Below are positions 16,365 through 24,612 of a DNA stretch of 64,000 nucleotides, in pieces. The notes under the pieces are model-generated. The model worked only from the letters and a program-made list of their open reading frames with translations, ran no database searches and was not told the origin of the DNA. The position numbers were made by a program, and so were the translations under genes. Each line of letters starts with the position of its first letter. The stretch's first letter is position 1. The DNA comes from Paenibacillus thiaminolyticus. Its GTDB lineage: Bacteria > Bacillota > Bacilli > Paenibacillales > Paenibacillaceae. The stretch spans positions 1,550,001-1,614,000 of the forward strand of contig NZ_CP041405.1 of the NCBI RefSeq assembly GCF_007066085.1, in the 5' to 3' direction.

Positions 16365-17624
16365 TTAGGCCGTTCTCGTTCTTGGTTTTTCTTTGGTAAA
16401 AATCATCGCAGCCAGACCGATAAACAGCAGAACCATGGCCAGGAAAAAACCGGACCGCATGCTGCCGGTGGTATCCACCAAATACCCCGTAATGTAAGGA
16501 GCGAGAATGGAGGAGCTCATTCCGATAAAATTGTAGAGACCGAACGCGGTGCTGTACGCTTCCTTAGGTGCGTTGTCCGCTACAAAGGCAACGAGCACGG
16601 GGTCCAGCGCCAGCTTCCCGGTTAGACCGTAGACGATTAAGGCGAACATCATCGCTGCGTCGCTTTGTGTGTACACAACCAGATAGATGGACAGGGCAGC
16701 AATTGGCACCAAAATATAAACCAGGGGTTTCCGTCTTCCGAACTTGTCTGATAAATACCCGAAGAAAAGAGCTCCGGGAATAGACGCCCATGGAACGAGC
16801 GAAGAGATGAAGCCGACATCGCTGCCCTGATAGCCTCGCTCGGTCTGCAAATACTGCGGGAGCCAGGTGAGAATCGCGAAAAATCCGTAGAGCGAGCAGA
16901 ATACCATGATGAACGTGAGCGAAAGGTTGCGGTTCTTGAACAACGAAAACATGGATGTTTTTCGCGTCTCGCCCTTGTTCGTGTCCGCTCCCCGAGCTTC
17001 CACATTAAACTTCCGAGGCTTCTCCTTAATCACGAACCAAATCAAGAGGGCGGTGATGATCGTCGGAATGGCCATAATGTAGAACGGGATTCTCCAGTTC
17101 AAACCCTTCTCCAGCGTTAACGTGCTGGCTGTAATATAGCCAAGCGAAATGCCGATTGCCTGCCCGCTGTTAATGACCGCCGTTCCAATCGTACGCACTT
17201 TTTCGGGAATCGCTTCGGACGACAACGCGTATTGCGGACCGTAATACGTCCCTTCGCCCACCCCGGTGATGATTCGGGCAAGGAGAAGCATGAAGAAGGT
17301 ACTGGCGATCCCGGTAAAAGCGGTAGCGAGGCCGAACAGAATATACCCGGGGACAAGAACGTTCTTGCGTCCCAGCCGGTCGCCAAGCGTTCCCGCCGGA
17401 ATCTGCAGAATCGCGTAGGCGAGAAAAAACACACTGTTGATCAAACCGAGTTGCGCGTTATTGATACCGAATTCCTGCGCCAAAATCGGCATAACCGGAT
17501 TGAGAATGGTACGGTCGGCATACATAAATACCCAGCCGAGCGTAAATACGAGAATAACCTTCCAATAGTAAGGCATTCCAGCCTTTGGAGCCGACTTGAA
17601 CGGTTTCTCCAATGTTTCTTCCAT
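16365..17624 (-). CDS. MFS transporter
   Basis: 419 residues with about twelve hydrophobic segments. The loop between helices 2 and 3 has the MFS signature GTLGDRLGRKN, repeated in the second half as GYLSDKFGRRKP. Helix 4 ends with ITGVGEGTYYGPQYALSSEAIP, typical of the anion:cation/aromatic acid symporter branch. It heads the FdrA operon, which makes uptake of the operon's substrate (for example a ureide, oxalurate or related carbamoylated anion) the most likely role; the substrate cannot be read directly. The ATG at 17624 is preceded by GAGGGAACTGCCAA. Confidence 0.85.
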   Translation of the reverse strand: MEETLEKPFKSAPKAGMPYYWKVILVFTLGWVFMYADRTILNPVMPILAQEFGINNAQLGLINSVFFLAYAILQIPAGTLGDRLGRKNVLVPGYILFGLATAFTGIASTFFMLLLARIITGVGEGTYYGPQYALSSEAIPEKVRTIGTAVINSGQAIGISLGYITASTLTLEKGLNWRIPFYIMAIPTIITALLIWFVIKEKPRKFNVEARGADTNKGETRKTSMFSLFKNRNLSLTFIMVFCSLYGFFAILTWLPQYLQTERGYQGSDVGFISSLVPWASIPGALFFGYLSDKFGRRKPLVYILVPIAALSIYLVVYTQSDAAMMFALIVYGLTGKLALDPVLVAFVADNAPKEAYSTAFGLYNFIGMSSSILAPYITGYLVDTTGSMRSGFFLAMVLLFIGLAAMIFTKEKPRTRTA

Positions 17625-17783
17625 TTGGCAGTTCCCTCATTTCGTGGAGTCAGTAACGATATCATTTGCAGATACGGGAACGTTATTCTTCCATTGCAGC
17701 TCTTTACGGGACTCTCAATCCGAATATTTGAACGAAGCCGGCGCTATGCTCAGTGCTATGAGATGAATTAATCAATGAATATA

Positions 17784-17832
17784 AAAACAGCCCGGAACCG
17801 ACGGCAATAACAATTGCCGCAAGTTCCGGGCT
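17784..17832 (-). terminator. terminator of the rpiA operon
   Basis: On the minus strand AGCCCGGAAC pairs with GTTCCGGGCT around an inner GGCAAT/ATTGCC stem, followed by GTTTTTATATT. It lies 46 bp after the stop of the 90-residue gene at 17878. The 160 bp between it and the MFS start must hold the promoter of the FdrA operon; I could not pick a clear one. Confidence 0.8.
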
Positions 17833-17877
17833 ATATTTGGATGTTGTGCTGCAAGCTGGAGCGAAGAGACGAATGTG

Positions 17878-18150
17878 CTACGCTTCTTCCGGCAGCATCC
17901 GCGATGCCGCTTCCAGCAGCTCCTCGAACAGGTCGTCATCTTCCTCCAGCCTGTCGTCCAACGCCAAGATCTCTTCCTCGCTGCCGGAATCGCCGGCGAA
18001 GCTTAGACTGTAATCCCATTCCTTGCCCTTCTTGCTGAACAAGGTCACCTCATAGGCGGACTGGAATCCTTCCAGTTGGAACGTCACATGCCCCAGGTAG
18101 GATCCGTCCGCATCCTTCCTCATATCTGCCCGCACAATCGTTACGTTCAT
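17878..18150 (-). CDS. small acidic protein of unknown function
   Basis: 90 residues from the ATG at 18150 (AAAGGGGAGAG upstream); longer frames have no suitable start. The sequence begins NVTIVRADMRKDADGSYLGHVTF and goes on as a short beta-rich domain (YEVTLFSKKGKEWDYSLSFAG), then an acidic helical tail (EEILALDDRLEEDDDLFEELL). I do not recognise a family. The start codon overlaps the rpiA stop by four bases (ATGA), so the two are translationally coupled, but no functional link to pentose phosphates is apparent. Confidence 0.75.
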   Translation of the reverse strand: MNVTIVRADMRKDADGSYLGHVTFQLEGFQSAYEVTLFSKKGKEWDYSLSFAGDSGSEEEILALDDRLEEDDDLFEELLEAASRMLPEEA

Positions 18151-18842
18151 ATCTCTCTCCCCTTTGTCGTATCTTTCTCTTCGCGCTCCCGCACGCTGAC
18201 TGCGCCGCTGGCGTGCCCGATGATCAGCTTGTCCGCCATACCGAGGAACAACCCGTGATCGACGACGCCGGTAATCCGCTTCAGCCGAAGCTGCAGCTCT
18301 TCCGGCTGCTCGATGCGTCCGAATGCGCAATCCGCGATGAAGTTGCCGTTGTCCGTCACGAACGGGCGCCCTTCCTTCTCACGAAGAACGGGACGGCAGC
18401 CGAGCCGGCCGATCTGGCTCATCGTCAGCTCCGCTCCGAACGGGACGATCTCGACCGGAAGCGGGAAGCAGCCGAGCCTATCGACGCACTTGCTGTCGTC
18501 CACGATGAGAATCAGCTTCCGGCTCGCGGCCGCAACCAGCTTCTCGCGCAGCAGCGCGCCGCCCCCTCCCTTGATCGCATTCAATCGGCCATCGACTTCG
18601 TCCGCCCCGTCAATGGTCACGTCAAGGCCGATCAGCCTGTCCAGCAGCGGAATGCCGCATTCCCGCGCCAACCGTTCCGTCGCCTCCGAGGTGGCTACCG
18701 CTTGGATGCGCAGCCCTTCCGACACCCGGGCGCCGATCGCGCGAATCGCCCAGTAGGCCGTGCTGCCGGTGCCGAGTCCCACGCTCATCCCCTCCCGGAT
18801 GAACTTCACCGCCTCTTCGGCAGCCGATCGCTTCGCTTCCAT
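18147..18842 (-). CDS. rpiA: ribose-5-phosphate isomerase A
   Basis: 231 residues from the ATG at 18842 (AAGGAGC upstream); the frame stays open to 18923 but the extra residues are basic and not part of the family. Interconverts ribose 5-phosphate and ribulose 5-phosphate in the pentose phosphate pathway. Motifs: GLGTGSTAYW (about residues 20-29), the catalytic TIDGADEVD near 80 and KGGGGALLREKLVA near 94-107. The C-terminal VDHGLFLGMADKLIIGHASG is also typical. First gene of a two-gene operon with the small acidic protein. Confidence 0.93.
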   Translation of the reverse strand: MEAKRSAAEEAVKFIREGMSVGLGTGSTAYWAIRAIGARVSEGLRIQAVATSEATERLARECGIPLLDRLIGLDVTIDGADEVDGRLNAIKGGGGALLREKLVAAASRKLILIVDDSKCVDRLGCFPLPVEIVPFGAELTMSQIGRLGCRPVLREKEGRPFVTDNGNFIADCAFGRIEQPEELQLRLKRITGVVDHGLFLGMADKLIIGHASGAVSVREREEKDTTKGREI

Positions 18843-19230
18843 GGCTTTCCGCTCCTTCCTGTCCGCTGCGCCCTTGCCGCGCTTGCGGCCGGCACAGCCC
18901 GCTGCAGATTGTACTCTCTTCATTATAGAACGAATTCATCCTCGAATGCTATTCCACGGCCGCCGCGCTCGGCAGACGGGGAGAGAAGGATGGAGAACAA
19001 GTTTCCCTTTTTACCCCAGATAGAATGAATCATCATACATTTTTCCCCATTTTATCCATTAATGAATCAATTCTATTCCTTCCGCCCATCTTTTCGCGAA
19101 GAAAACGGGATCTCTACGTAAATACTCCGTTCCAGAAGGCTTGCTTTGAAGTATGAGGTATCATATTCTTGAATAGGATAGTGGTAGAGCAGAAATATTC
19201 ATAGCATACATTAAAGGAGCCATACGTTGG
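18843..19230. other. divergent intergenic region between rpiA and the AI-2E-type permease gene
   Basis: 388 bp without a supported gene. A TATAAT hexamer on the minus strand at 18927-18922 is a candidate -10 box for rpiA, with no good -35. Toward the permease, TTGCTT (19140-19145) and TATTCT, 17 bp apart, are a weak promoter candidate. A 12-codon frame at 18990 (MENKFPFLPQIE) has a purine-rich upstream but is too short to call. Confidence 0.4.
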
Positions 19231-20316
19231 ATGCAGATGTTGAGAGATTTTTTCAAAGGACCGGGCGCGAGAAGGATAGTAACCCTTCTCTTTCTTATTG
19301 TCCTGCTATTATCGGTGAGAAGCATTCTTAATCTTATTTTGCTCACTTTCATTTTAACCTTCCTGATCGACCGGCTTCACACCTTTATCTATTCGCGTCT
19401 TCGGAAGTATGTCCGCATCGATTTCCGCGTGACCGTTATTCTTCTCTATGCGGCGCTGTTATCTATTCTCGGGGCGGGAACCTATAACTTTTTGCCCAAG
19501 GTGATCGCCCAGATCAACCAATTGGTCAAAATAATTATCAAGTTCTATAATGAATCGGTTATCTACAATGACTCGGTTGTTTACGACAATCCATTGATGC
19601 GGTACATTATGGAGTCGCTGCAGAAGATCGATTTGGCCAGCTACCTGGATCAGGGCTTCGGTTTCCTCGTCAAGTCGATTACCGACATCAGCCAATGGGG
19701 CACCCATCTCGTTATCGCGCTCGTGCTGAGTTTATTCTTCAATCTGGACAAAAAGCGAGTTCATGCGTTCACCAACAAATTCAGAGATAGCAAGGTCGGT
19801 CCGTTCTATAACGAATTGGAGTACTTCGGCAGAAAGTTCCTCTTCTCCTTCGGGAAAGTCATTGAAGCGCAATTCCTGATCGCGCTCGTCAATAGCATTC
19901 TGTCCACGCTGGCCTTGTGGGCTATGGGCTTCCCGTCATTGTTCGGATTGGCTATTATGATCTTCGTGCTCGGTCTCATCCCGGTTATGGGCGTTATCAT
20001 CTCGCTGATTCCGCTCTCCGCGATCGCCTTCAGCGTCGGCGGGCTGAGCAAGGTGGTCATGGTCATCATCATGATCATCGTCGTTCATGCCATTGAATCG
20101 TATATTTTGAATCCGAAGCTCATGTCCTCGAAGGTGCATCTGCCGATATTCTATACCTTTGCTATCCTTATCGTATCCGAGCATTTCATGGGTGTATGGG
20201 GGCTGCTTCTCGGCATTCCGATCTTCATGTTCCTGCTGGATCTGCTGGAGGTCAACGTGTTCTCCAAGCAGCCGAAGGGGAAGGCGGAGCAGGATCAGGA
20301 GAAGACGAAGGCATGA
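19231..20316 (+). CDS. AI-2E family transporter (UPF0118/YtvI-like permease)
   Basis: 361 residues. Hydrophobic helices near the start (IVTLLFLIVLLLSVRSILNLILLTF), a cytosolic central region rich in aromatic and charged residues (FYNESVIYNDSVVYDNPLM) and a C-terminal bundle with LGLIPVMGVIISLIP and the conserved ESYILNPKLMSSKVHLP followed by GVWGLLLGIPIFMFLLDLL. This is the AI-2E exporter superfamily. In Bacilli most members are Na+ (Li+)/H+ antiporter-like or of unknown substrate. TAAAGGAG lies 12 bp before the ATG. The basic C-terminal tail (QPKGKAEQDQEKTKA) is cytosolic. It stands alone. Confidence 0.88.
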   Translation: MQMLRDFFKGPGARRIVTLLFLIVLLLSVRSILNLILLTFILTFLIDRLHTFIYSRLRKYVRIDFRVTVILLYAALLSILGAGTYNFLPKVIAQINQLVKIIIKFYNESVIYNDSVVYDNPLMRYIMESLQKIDLASYLDQGFGFLVKSITDISQWGTHLVIALVLSLFFNLDKKRVHAFTNKFRDSKVGPFYNELEYFGRKFLFSFGKVIEAQFLIALVNSILSTLALWAMGFPSLFGLAIMIFVLGLIPVMGVIISLIPLSAIAFSVGGLSKVVMVIIMIIVVHAIESYILNPKLMSSKVHLPIFYTFAILIVSEHFMGVWGLLLGIPIFMFLLDLLEVNVFSKQPKGKAEQDQEKTKA

Positions 20317-20686
20317 ATAACCGGTCCCCGGTCAGACACGCTCTGTCCGGGGATCAGGACGGTAAGTCGAATCTGGTAAATATCCATGCGCTATTTTAAA
20401 TCCCAATAAATACAAGTAGAATTGTAAAAATTACTGTTCCAGCTTTAATTTGTAAACCTCCAATTTCTTTTGGGTCACTAGGCATGTGAAATGCAGATAT
20501 ATCATCAGATTTACTCCTTTTATTAGATAAACTCTCTTATAATTACTTCGCTCCCATGTTACTAAGTCCTGTTTAAATTTACATATGTGGGCAAGCGATC
20601 GCGAAAAAAACTGTTATCTGTGAAAAATCCCCTGGCCGCTTAAATCGTCAGGGGATTTATCCATACAGACTATGGAACGCCTCATG
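20317..20686. other. AT-rich intergenic region with two hairpins and a short relic frame
   Basis: TCCCCGG/CCGGGGA at 20325-20353 forms a stem after the permease gene but without a T-tract. On the minus strand, the frame 20396-20535 reads a protein-like tail (residues DISAFHMPSDPKEIGG, then TVIFTILLVFIGI as a membrane helix) but has no start beyond an internal ATG at 20485 lacking a ribosome binding site. A better site, AAAAGGAG, precedes an ATG in another frame that gives only 24 codons. Confidence 0.4.
20624..20659 (-). terminator. terminator of the 170-residue hypothetical gene
   Basis: On the minus strand AAATCCCCTG pairs with CAGGGGATTT around a 14-base loop and runs into TTTTC. It lies 28 bp after the stop codon at 20687. 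Confidence 0.75.
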
Positions 20687-21199
20687 TCAGGCCACCGCCA
20701 GCTTGCTCCGGCACGCATCCCGGTCTCTGAACCGGCTTAATACGGACGCCTCCGCAGACAACCGGCCTACCGGAATGTATAGCCGCGATTCCGCATACGA
20801 ATTGCCCCTGCGCCGGAACTCATAGACGACATTCCGGCCGCTCGGCAGGACGGCTTCCGGCAAGGTCAGCCCTTCCTGCTTCCCGTCCAACTCCTTTTGC
20901 TTTCCTCCCAGCCTCGCGCCATCCGCTTCGAATACCCAATAAATTCCTCCCTGGTACGAATGGAACGTGAGTTGCTTCGCTTGTTCCAGGCAGCGCATTG
21001 AATGCGCATAAGGTATACCTGCAAAAAAGAGGCCGTTCATCCCGAGGCCAATGCTGTACCTATGCGCATCCGGCGGAAGCAGACCGGAACCGTGCAGGAA
21101 GGGCAAGGTCCGGCATACCCGCCGCATCTCTTCCAGCGTCTCGCAGTATTCCCCTACCAGCATAAATGAAGGCAATCGGACGATACGACTAAACAGCAT
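20687..21199 (-). CDS. hypothetical protein
   Basis: 170 residues, unrecognised. It starts MLFSRIVRLPSFMLVGEYC and has a pattern of short strands and helices with several aromatic residues (HSYQGGIYWVFEADG, NVVYEFRRRG, ESRLYIPVGRL). The alternation and the ending with LYIPV resemble effector-binding (GyrI-like) domains, but the resemblance is weak and I do not claim it. ATG at 21199 follows GAAGGGGG. It has its own terminator and stands alone on the minus strand, divergent from pdaA. Confidence 0.7.
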   Translation of the reverse strand: MLFSRIVRLPSFMLVGEYCETLEEMRRVCRTLPFLHGSGLLPPDAHRYSIGLGMNGLFFAGIPYAHSMRCLEQAKQLTFHSYQGGIYWVFEADGARLGGKQKELDGKQEGLTLPEAVLPSGRNVVYEFRRRGNSYAESRLYIPVGRLSAEASVLSRFRDRDACRSKLAVA

Positions 21200-21549
21200 A
21201 TAAATCCCCCTTCAGATTCAACATAGCCGGGCCAGCCATTTAAGAAAGCGCGGCGGCTAAATTAGTGATAAAGACCTACAAATTCAAGGAGTTAACAATC
21301 CTTTTTTTACTATATCGGAATATTTGATCAATACTTTAAGATTATTTATAAAATTCCAATTATAGGTATTATAAGCCATTTAGCAAAATGACACTCCACT
21401 ACTGAAGAATCAACTCGGAACAGAATTGGTCATCTTCACCGTTCGCCTTGAGCGGGCAGGGTTTTGCCGAAGCGGGATAATTTTTGCAGAATGAGGGATA
21501 ATTTTCTGTATATGACCGTAATCAAGAAATGGTTGTGACAAGGAGCTGT
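21200..21549. other. AT-rich divergent intergenic region
   Basis: 350 bp without a supported gene. The centre (about 21300-21400) is strongly AT-rich. Two direct repeats GGGATAATTTT occur at about 21475 and 21503, upstream of pdaA. I could not assign a sporulation sigma factor site with confidence, although pdaA is expected to be under sigma-G in Bacilli. Confidence 0.4.
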
Positions 21550-22383
21550 ATGAACATGAAGCAACTCATCCGTATCGGGCTCGCCCTCGCGCTGCTGGTT
21601 CAGATTCACGCCTGGCCGGCGGCCGCAGACGGACCTGCCTTTCATTTTGGATTCAAGAAAAGCGTGAACGGCCAACTGCCGTCCATTAACGAGGAAGGGT
21701 TCAAGGATATCGTCGATAAGCACGGGGCGGTCTTCCTTGGGGATACGAGCAAAAAAGTGCTGTATCTCACCTTCGACAATGGCTATGAGAACGGGTATAC
21801 CCCACGCATTCTGGATACGCTGAAGGAAAAGAAAGTGCCGGCCGCTTTCTTCGTAACGGGTCATTATGTGAAGAGCCAGCCGGAGCTGCTGAAGCGGATG
21901 GTCAATGAAGGGCATATCATCGGGAACCATTCCTGGAGCCACCCGGATATGACGACGGTGTCCAACGAACAAATCCGGGAGGAATTAGATAAAGTAAAGT
22001 CTGAAGTTACCCGCGTCACCGGCCAAAAGGAAATGGCGTACTTGCGGCCTCCGCGCGGCATTTTCAGTGACCGGACGCTGAAGGTGACCCGCGACATGGG
22101 CTACACGAACGTCTTCTGGTCGCTTGCTTACATGGACTGGGATGTGAACGCTCAGAGAGGGGCGCGCCACGCCTATGACAAAGTAACGAGCCAGCTTCAC
22201 CCGGGAGCGGTCATTCTGCTGCACTCGATCTCGAAGGACAATGCGGAGGCGCTTGGTTCGATCATCGATGCGGCCAAGCAGCAGGGCTACGAATTCCTCG
22301 GGCTGGATCGGCTTCAGCGCCAGCCGGCCCCAGCCCCGGCACCGGCACCGGCACCAGGGCCACAGCCAAAGCCGGGAACATAG
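21550..22383 (+). CDS. pdaA: delta-lactam-biosynthetic de-N-acetylase (polysaccharide deacetylase)
   Basis: 277 residues from the ATG at 21550 (AAGGAG upstream). A secreted NodB-domain enzyme that removes the acetyl group from muramic acid so that muramic delta-lactam can form in spore cortex. Signal peptide KQLIRIGLALALLVQIHAWPAAA; catalytic motifs LTFDNGYENGYTP (with the Asn typical of PdaA), IIGNHSWSHPDM (metal His pair), YLRPPRG and GAVILLHSISKDNAEAL. Sequence order matches B. subtilis PdaA throughout. The C-terminus adds a Pro-Ala repeat tail (PAPAPAPAPAPGPQP), which PdaA of B. subtilis lacks and which may act as a wall-spanning linker. Confidence 0.93.
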   Translation: MNMKQLIRIGLALALLVQIHAWPAAADGPAFHFGFKKSVNGQLPSINEEGFKDIVDKHGAVFLGDTSKKVLYLTFDNGYENGYTPRILDTLKEKKVPAAFFVTGHYVKSQPELLKRMVNEGHIIGNHSWSHPDMTTVSNEQIREELDKVKSEVTRVTGQKEMAYLRPPRGIFSDRTLKVTRDMGYTNVFWSLAYMDWDVNAQRGARHAYDKVTSQLHPGAVILLHSISKDNAEALGSIIDAAKQQGYEFLGLDRLQRQPAPAPAPAPAPGPQPKPGT

Positions 22384-22400
22384 GAACGGACCAACGAAGG

Positions 22401-22441
22401 CCGATGCGCTGCCGGTTTCACGGGGCAGGCATCGGTTTTTC
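22401..22441 (+). terminator. terminator after pdaA
   Basis: CCGATGC pairs with GCATCGG, extended by GCTGCC/GGCA, followed by TTTTTC. It lies 17 bp after the pdaA stop. Confidence 0.85.
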
Positions 22442-22596
22442 TATGCGGCAAGCCGTCTGCGACGCAGGGTCCGGCACGCCGCGCCTTCTCCTTCCAGCGC
22501 TCGCATTCTTGATTGGCGGCCTCGTCCAATTTTTGATAAGGTAAGGGTGTAGTTCATGATTGCTCTTATCCTTACAACAGGGAAGGAATGGTGACG

Positions 22597-23598
22597 ATGA
22601 TTAGAGTAGCGATGGTCAGCTTCTGGCACGTGCATGCCAATGATTATGCCAGCCAGGCGGAAGAGCATCCGGATACGGAGATTGTGGCCGTGTGGGACGA
22701 GATTCCCAAACGTGGCCGGAAGGAAGCAGAGGCGCGCGGTATCCCGTTCTATGAATCGCTGGACGAGCTGCTGAAGCAAGACGGCATCGACGCCGTCATC
22801 GTGGACACGCCGACCAATCTGCATCGCGATGTGATGGTGAAGGCGGCAGCCGCAGGCAAGCATATTTTCACGGAAAAGGTCGTGGCGGCGACACTCCATG
22901 AAGCCAATGAAATCGTGGACGCAGCGAAGAAGGCCGGCATCGTCCTGACCGTCTCGCTCCCGCGGCTGAATGACGGCTACACCGAGGCGATTCAACAAGT
23001 GCTGACAGAGGGGCTGCTCGGGAAGCTGACGCTCGTTCGAGTCCGCCTGTCCCATAACGGAGCGCTTGCCGGCTGGCTGCCGGAGCATTTTTTCGATGCC
23101 GAGCAATGTCAAGGCGGAGCGCTGATTGATCTGGGCTGCCATCCGATGTATTTGACGCGGCTGCTCCTGGGCGAGCCGGAGCGGGTCAGCGCCCACTATG
23201 GCTATGTCACCGGCAAGGACGTCGAAGATAATGCCGTCGCCGTGCTTCAATATGATAACGGCGCCCTCGGGCTCGTGGAAGCAGGCTTCGTGAACAGCTG
23301 CTCCCCGTTCACTATCGAGCTGCAAGGCACCGATGGAACGCTGCTGTACGGCACGCCGGAGAGCCGGCTGCTCGTGCGCAGCAGCCGCTTGGAAGCACAG
23401 GGCGGCAGCGGCTGGGTCGAACGCGGCATACCAGCCAACCGGCCAAGCGCCTTCCATCAATGGGTGAGCCATATTCAGCAAGGGACGACCGCCGATGCCA
23501 ACATACATATGGCCCTCGAGCTGACGCGGTTGATGGAAGCAGCCAATCTGTCGGTCCGGCATAGCCGGCCGATCCGTCTGGACGAGCTTCAGCCCTAA
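22597..23598 (+). CDS. Gfo/Idh/MocA family oxidoreductase
   Basis: 333 residues from the ATG at 22597; the ATG at 22588 touches the GGGAAGGA site too closely. The N-terminal Rossmann domain reads RVAMVSFWHVHANDYASQAEEHP, atypical in lacking a full GxGxxG, then DAVIVDTPTNLHRDV and the TEKVVA version of the EKP motif that contains the catalytic lysine. The C-terminal domain holds GGALIDLGCHPMYLTRLLLG with the conserved histidine, and GALGLVEAGF. Family members are NAD(P)-dependent sugar or inositol dehydrogenases. The substrate is unknown, and no carbohydrate genes are adjacent. Confidence 0.87.
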   Translation: MIRVAMVSFWHVHANDYASQAEEHPDTEIVAVWDEIPKRGRKEAEARGIPFYESLDELLKQDGIDAVIVDTPTNLHRDVMVKAAAAGKHIFTEKVVAATLHEANEIVDAAKKAGIVLTVSLPRLNDGYTEAIQQVLTEGLLGKLTLVRVRLSHNGALAGWLPEHFFDAEQCQGGALIDLGCHPMYLTRLLLGEPERVSAHYGYVTGKDVEDNAVAVLQYDNGALGLVEAGFVNSCSPFTIELQGTDGTLLYGTPESRLLVRSSRLEAQGGSGWVERGIPANRPSAFHQWVSHIQQGTTADANIHMALELTRLMEAANLSVRHSRPIRLDELQP

Positions 23599-23654
23599 TC
23601 CGGCATTGTCATTTATCTATAATCATCTTATTCACCCACGAGGAGGAGAGACGC

Positions 23655-23963
23655 ATGTTGGTCGTTACGAATACGATACGCATTAAGGCAGGTCACGGCA
23701 AGCAGGTCGCCGCACGGTTCGCAGAGGCGAAGGGCGTACAGCAAATGCCCGGGTTCATCCGTCTGGAAGTATGGCTGGGCGAAGGCAAGGAAGGCGAAGA
23801 AGAACTGAAGGTGTGCACCGTATGGGAGAATGAAGAGGCGTTCCGCGGCTGGACCTCCAGCGACGCCTTCCGCGAATCTCACCGCGGCGGCAGCGAAGCG
23901 AAGGAGTATATGCTGGGCGCTTCGTTGAATAAATATGAGATGGTCGTCAGCCATAACGCCTGA
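23655..23963 (+). CDS. IsdG/HmoA-type heme-degrading monooxygenase (ABM domain)
   Basis: 102 residues, one antibiotic-biosynthesis-monooxygenase ferredoxin-like domain. N6 in VVTNTIRIKAG, the tryptophan in FRGWTSSDAF and the histidine in FRESHRGG are spaced like the Asn-Trp-His triad of IsdG, so heme degradation with iron release is likely. The ending LGASLNKYEMVV is also usual for HmoA-like proteins. AGGAGGAG lies before the ATG at 23655. No heme uptake genes are nearby, and a terminator-like hairpin follows. Confidence 0.8.
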   Translation: MLVVTNTIRIKAGHGKQVAARFAEAKGVQQMPGFIRLEVWLGEGKEGEEELKVCTVWENEEAFRGWTSSDAFRESHRGGSEAKEYMLGASLNKYEMVVSHNA

Positions 23964-23988
23964 CGGCGATGTATAATCTGCAATGACG

Positions 23989-24021
23989 ACAGGGCAGCGC
24001 GCTTCCGGGCGCCTGCCCTGT
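23989..24021 (+). terminator. hairpin after the monooxygenase gene
   Basis: ACAGGGCAGGCGC-like arms (ACAGGGCAG / CTGCCCTGT with an inner GCGC pairing) form a long GC-rich stem 25 bp after the stop, followed by TGTGCTT, a weak T-tract. Confidence 0.65.
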
Positions 24022-24119
24022 TGTGCTTCCCGCCGCTCCGCCGGAGGGCGTCCATCCGCATATATGAGGCTGCTGCCGGATACACATAAGTAGCCGCATA
24101 TCAGCGAGGAGGTGGACGG

Positions 24120-24545
24120 ATGTCCGTCAAGAAGAGATATGCCCTCTATGCTTCGGCGCTGCTCGCGTCCCTGCTGCTCGCCGCCGTCGGCTACGCTTGG
24201 AAAAGCGCCGCCGTATTCGAGCCGGTGACCCGCGCGGAGCTGGGGACTGTCCAGGCGCAGATCGGGCTGGCGGCGAACCCGGCGGCGGTCCTGCAGCGGA
24301 ATGAGCTGCGGGTTACGCTTCAGGCTGCGGATGGAGCGCCTGTCCGCGATGCCCGGATCGCGGTTGAACTCGTCATGCCCGATATGCTCTGCGGCACGTT
24401 CCAAGTGAAGCTGGAGCAGACAGGGCCGGGCCTCTACACGGGCGAAGCGGTTCCGCTCATGCCGGGAACCTGGCAGGCCGAAGCATCGTTCGAGCTGGAT
24501 GGCGGGACGTTCACGGCCGTACACCGGTTCGAGGCGGTGCGCTAG
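24120..24545 (+). CDS. FixH/YtkA-like membrane-anchored protein
   Basis: 141 residues. One N-terminal membrane helix (YALYASALLASLLLAAVGYAW) is followed by an immunoglobulin-like beta domain with the YtkA/FixH pattern: NELRVTLQAADGAPVRDARIAVELVMPDM, then GPGLYTGEAVPLMPGTWQAEASF. Members sit outside the membrane and are linked to copper delivery or cytochrome oxidase assembly. The MPDM methionine/aspartate turn is where related proteins have metal-binding MxxM-like residues. ATG (24120) follows GAGGAGG. It converges with the SafE-like/CopA operon 67 bp away, which supports a role in copper handling. Confidence 0.75.
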   Translation: MSVKKRYALYASALLASLLLAAVGYAWKSAAVFEPVTRAELGTVQAQIGLAANPAAVLQRNELRVTLQAADGAPVRDARIAVELVMPDMLCGTFQVKLEQTGPGLYTGEAVPLMPGTWQAEASFELDGGTFTAVHRFEAVR

Positions 24546-24612
24546 GCTCAGCCCTTGCCGCGGCGGCTCGGCCATCGTCCGTTCGGTTCCGGATCGCCGA
24601 GCCTCCTCCCGC

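Noticed and set aside
18958..19028. 12-codon peptide MENKFPFLPQIE
   Set aside because: Purine-rich sequence precedes it, but it is too short and AT/GC context is not informative.
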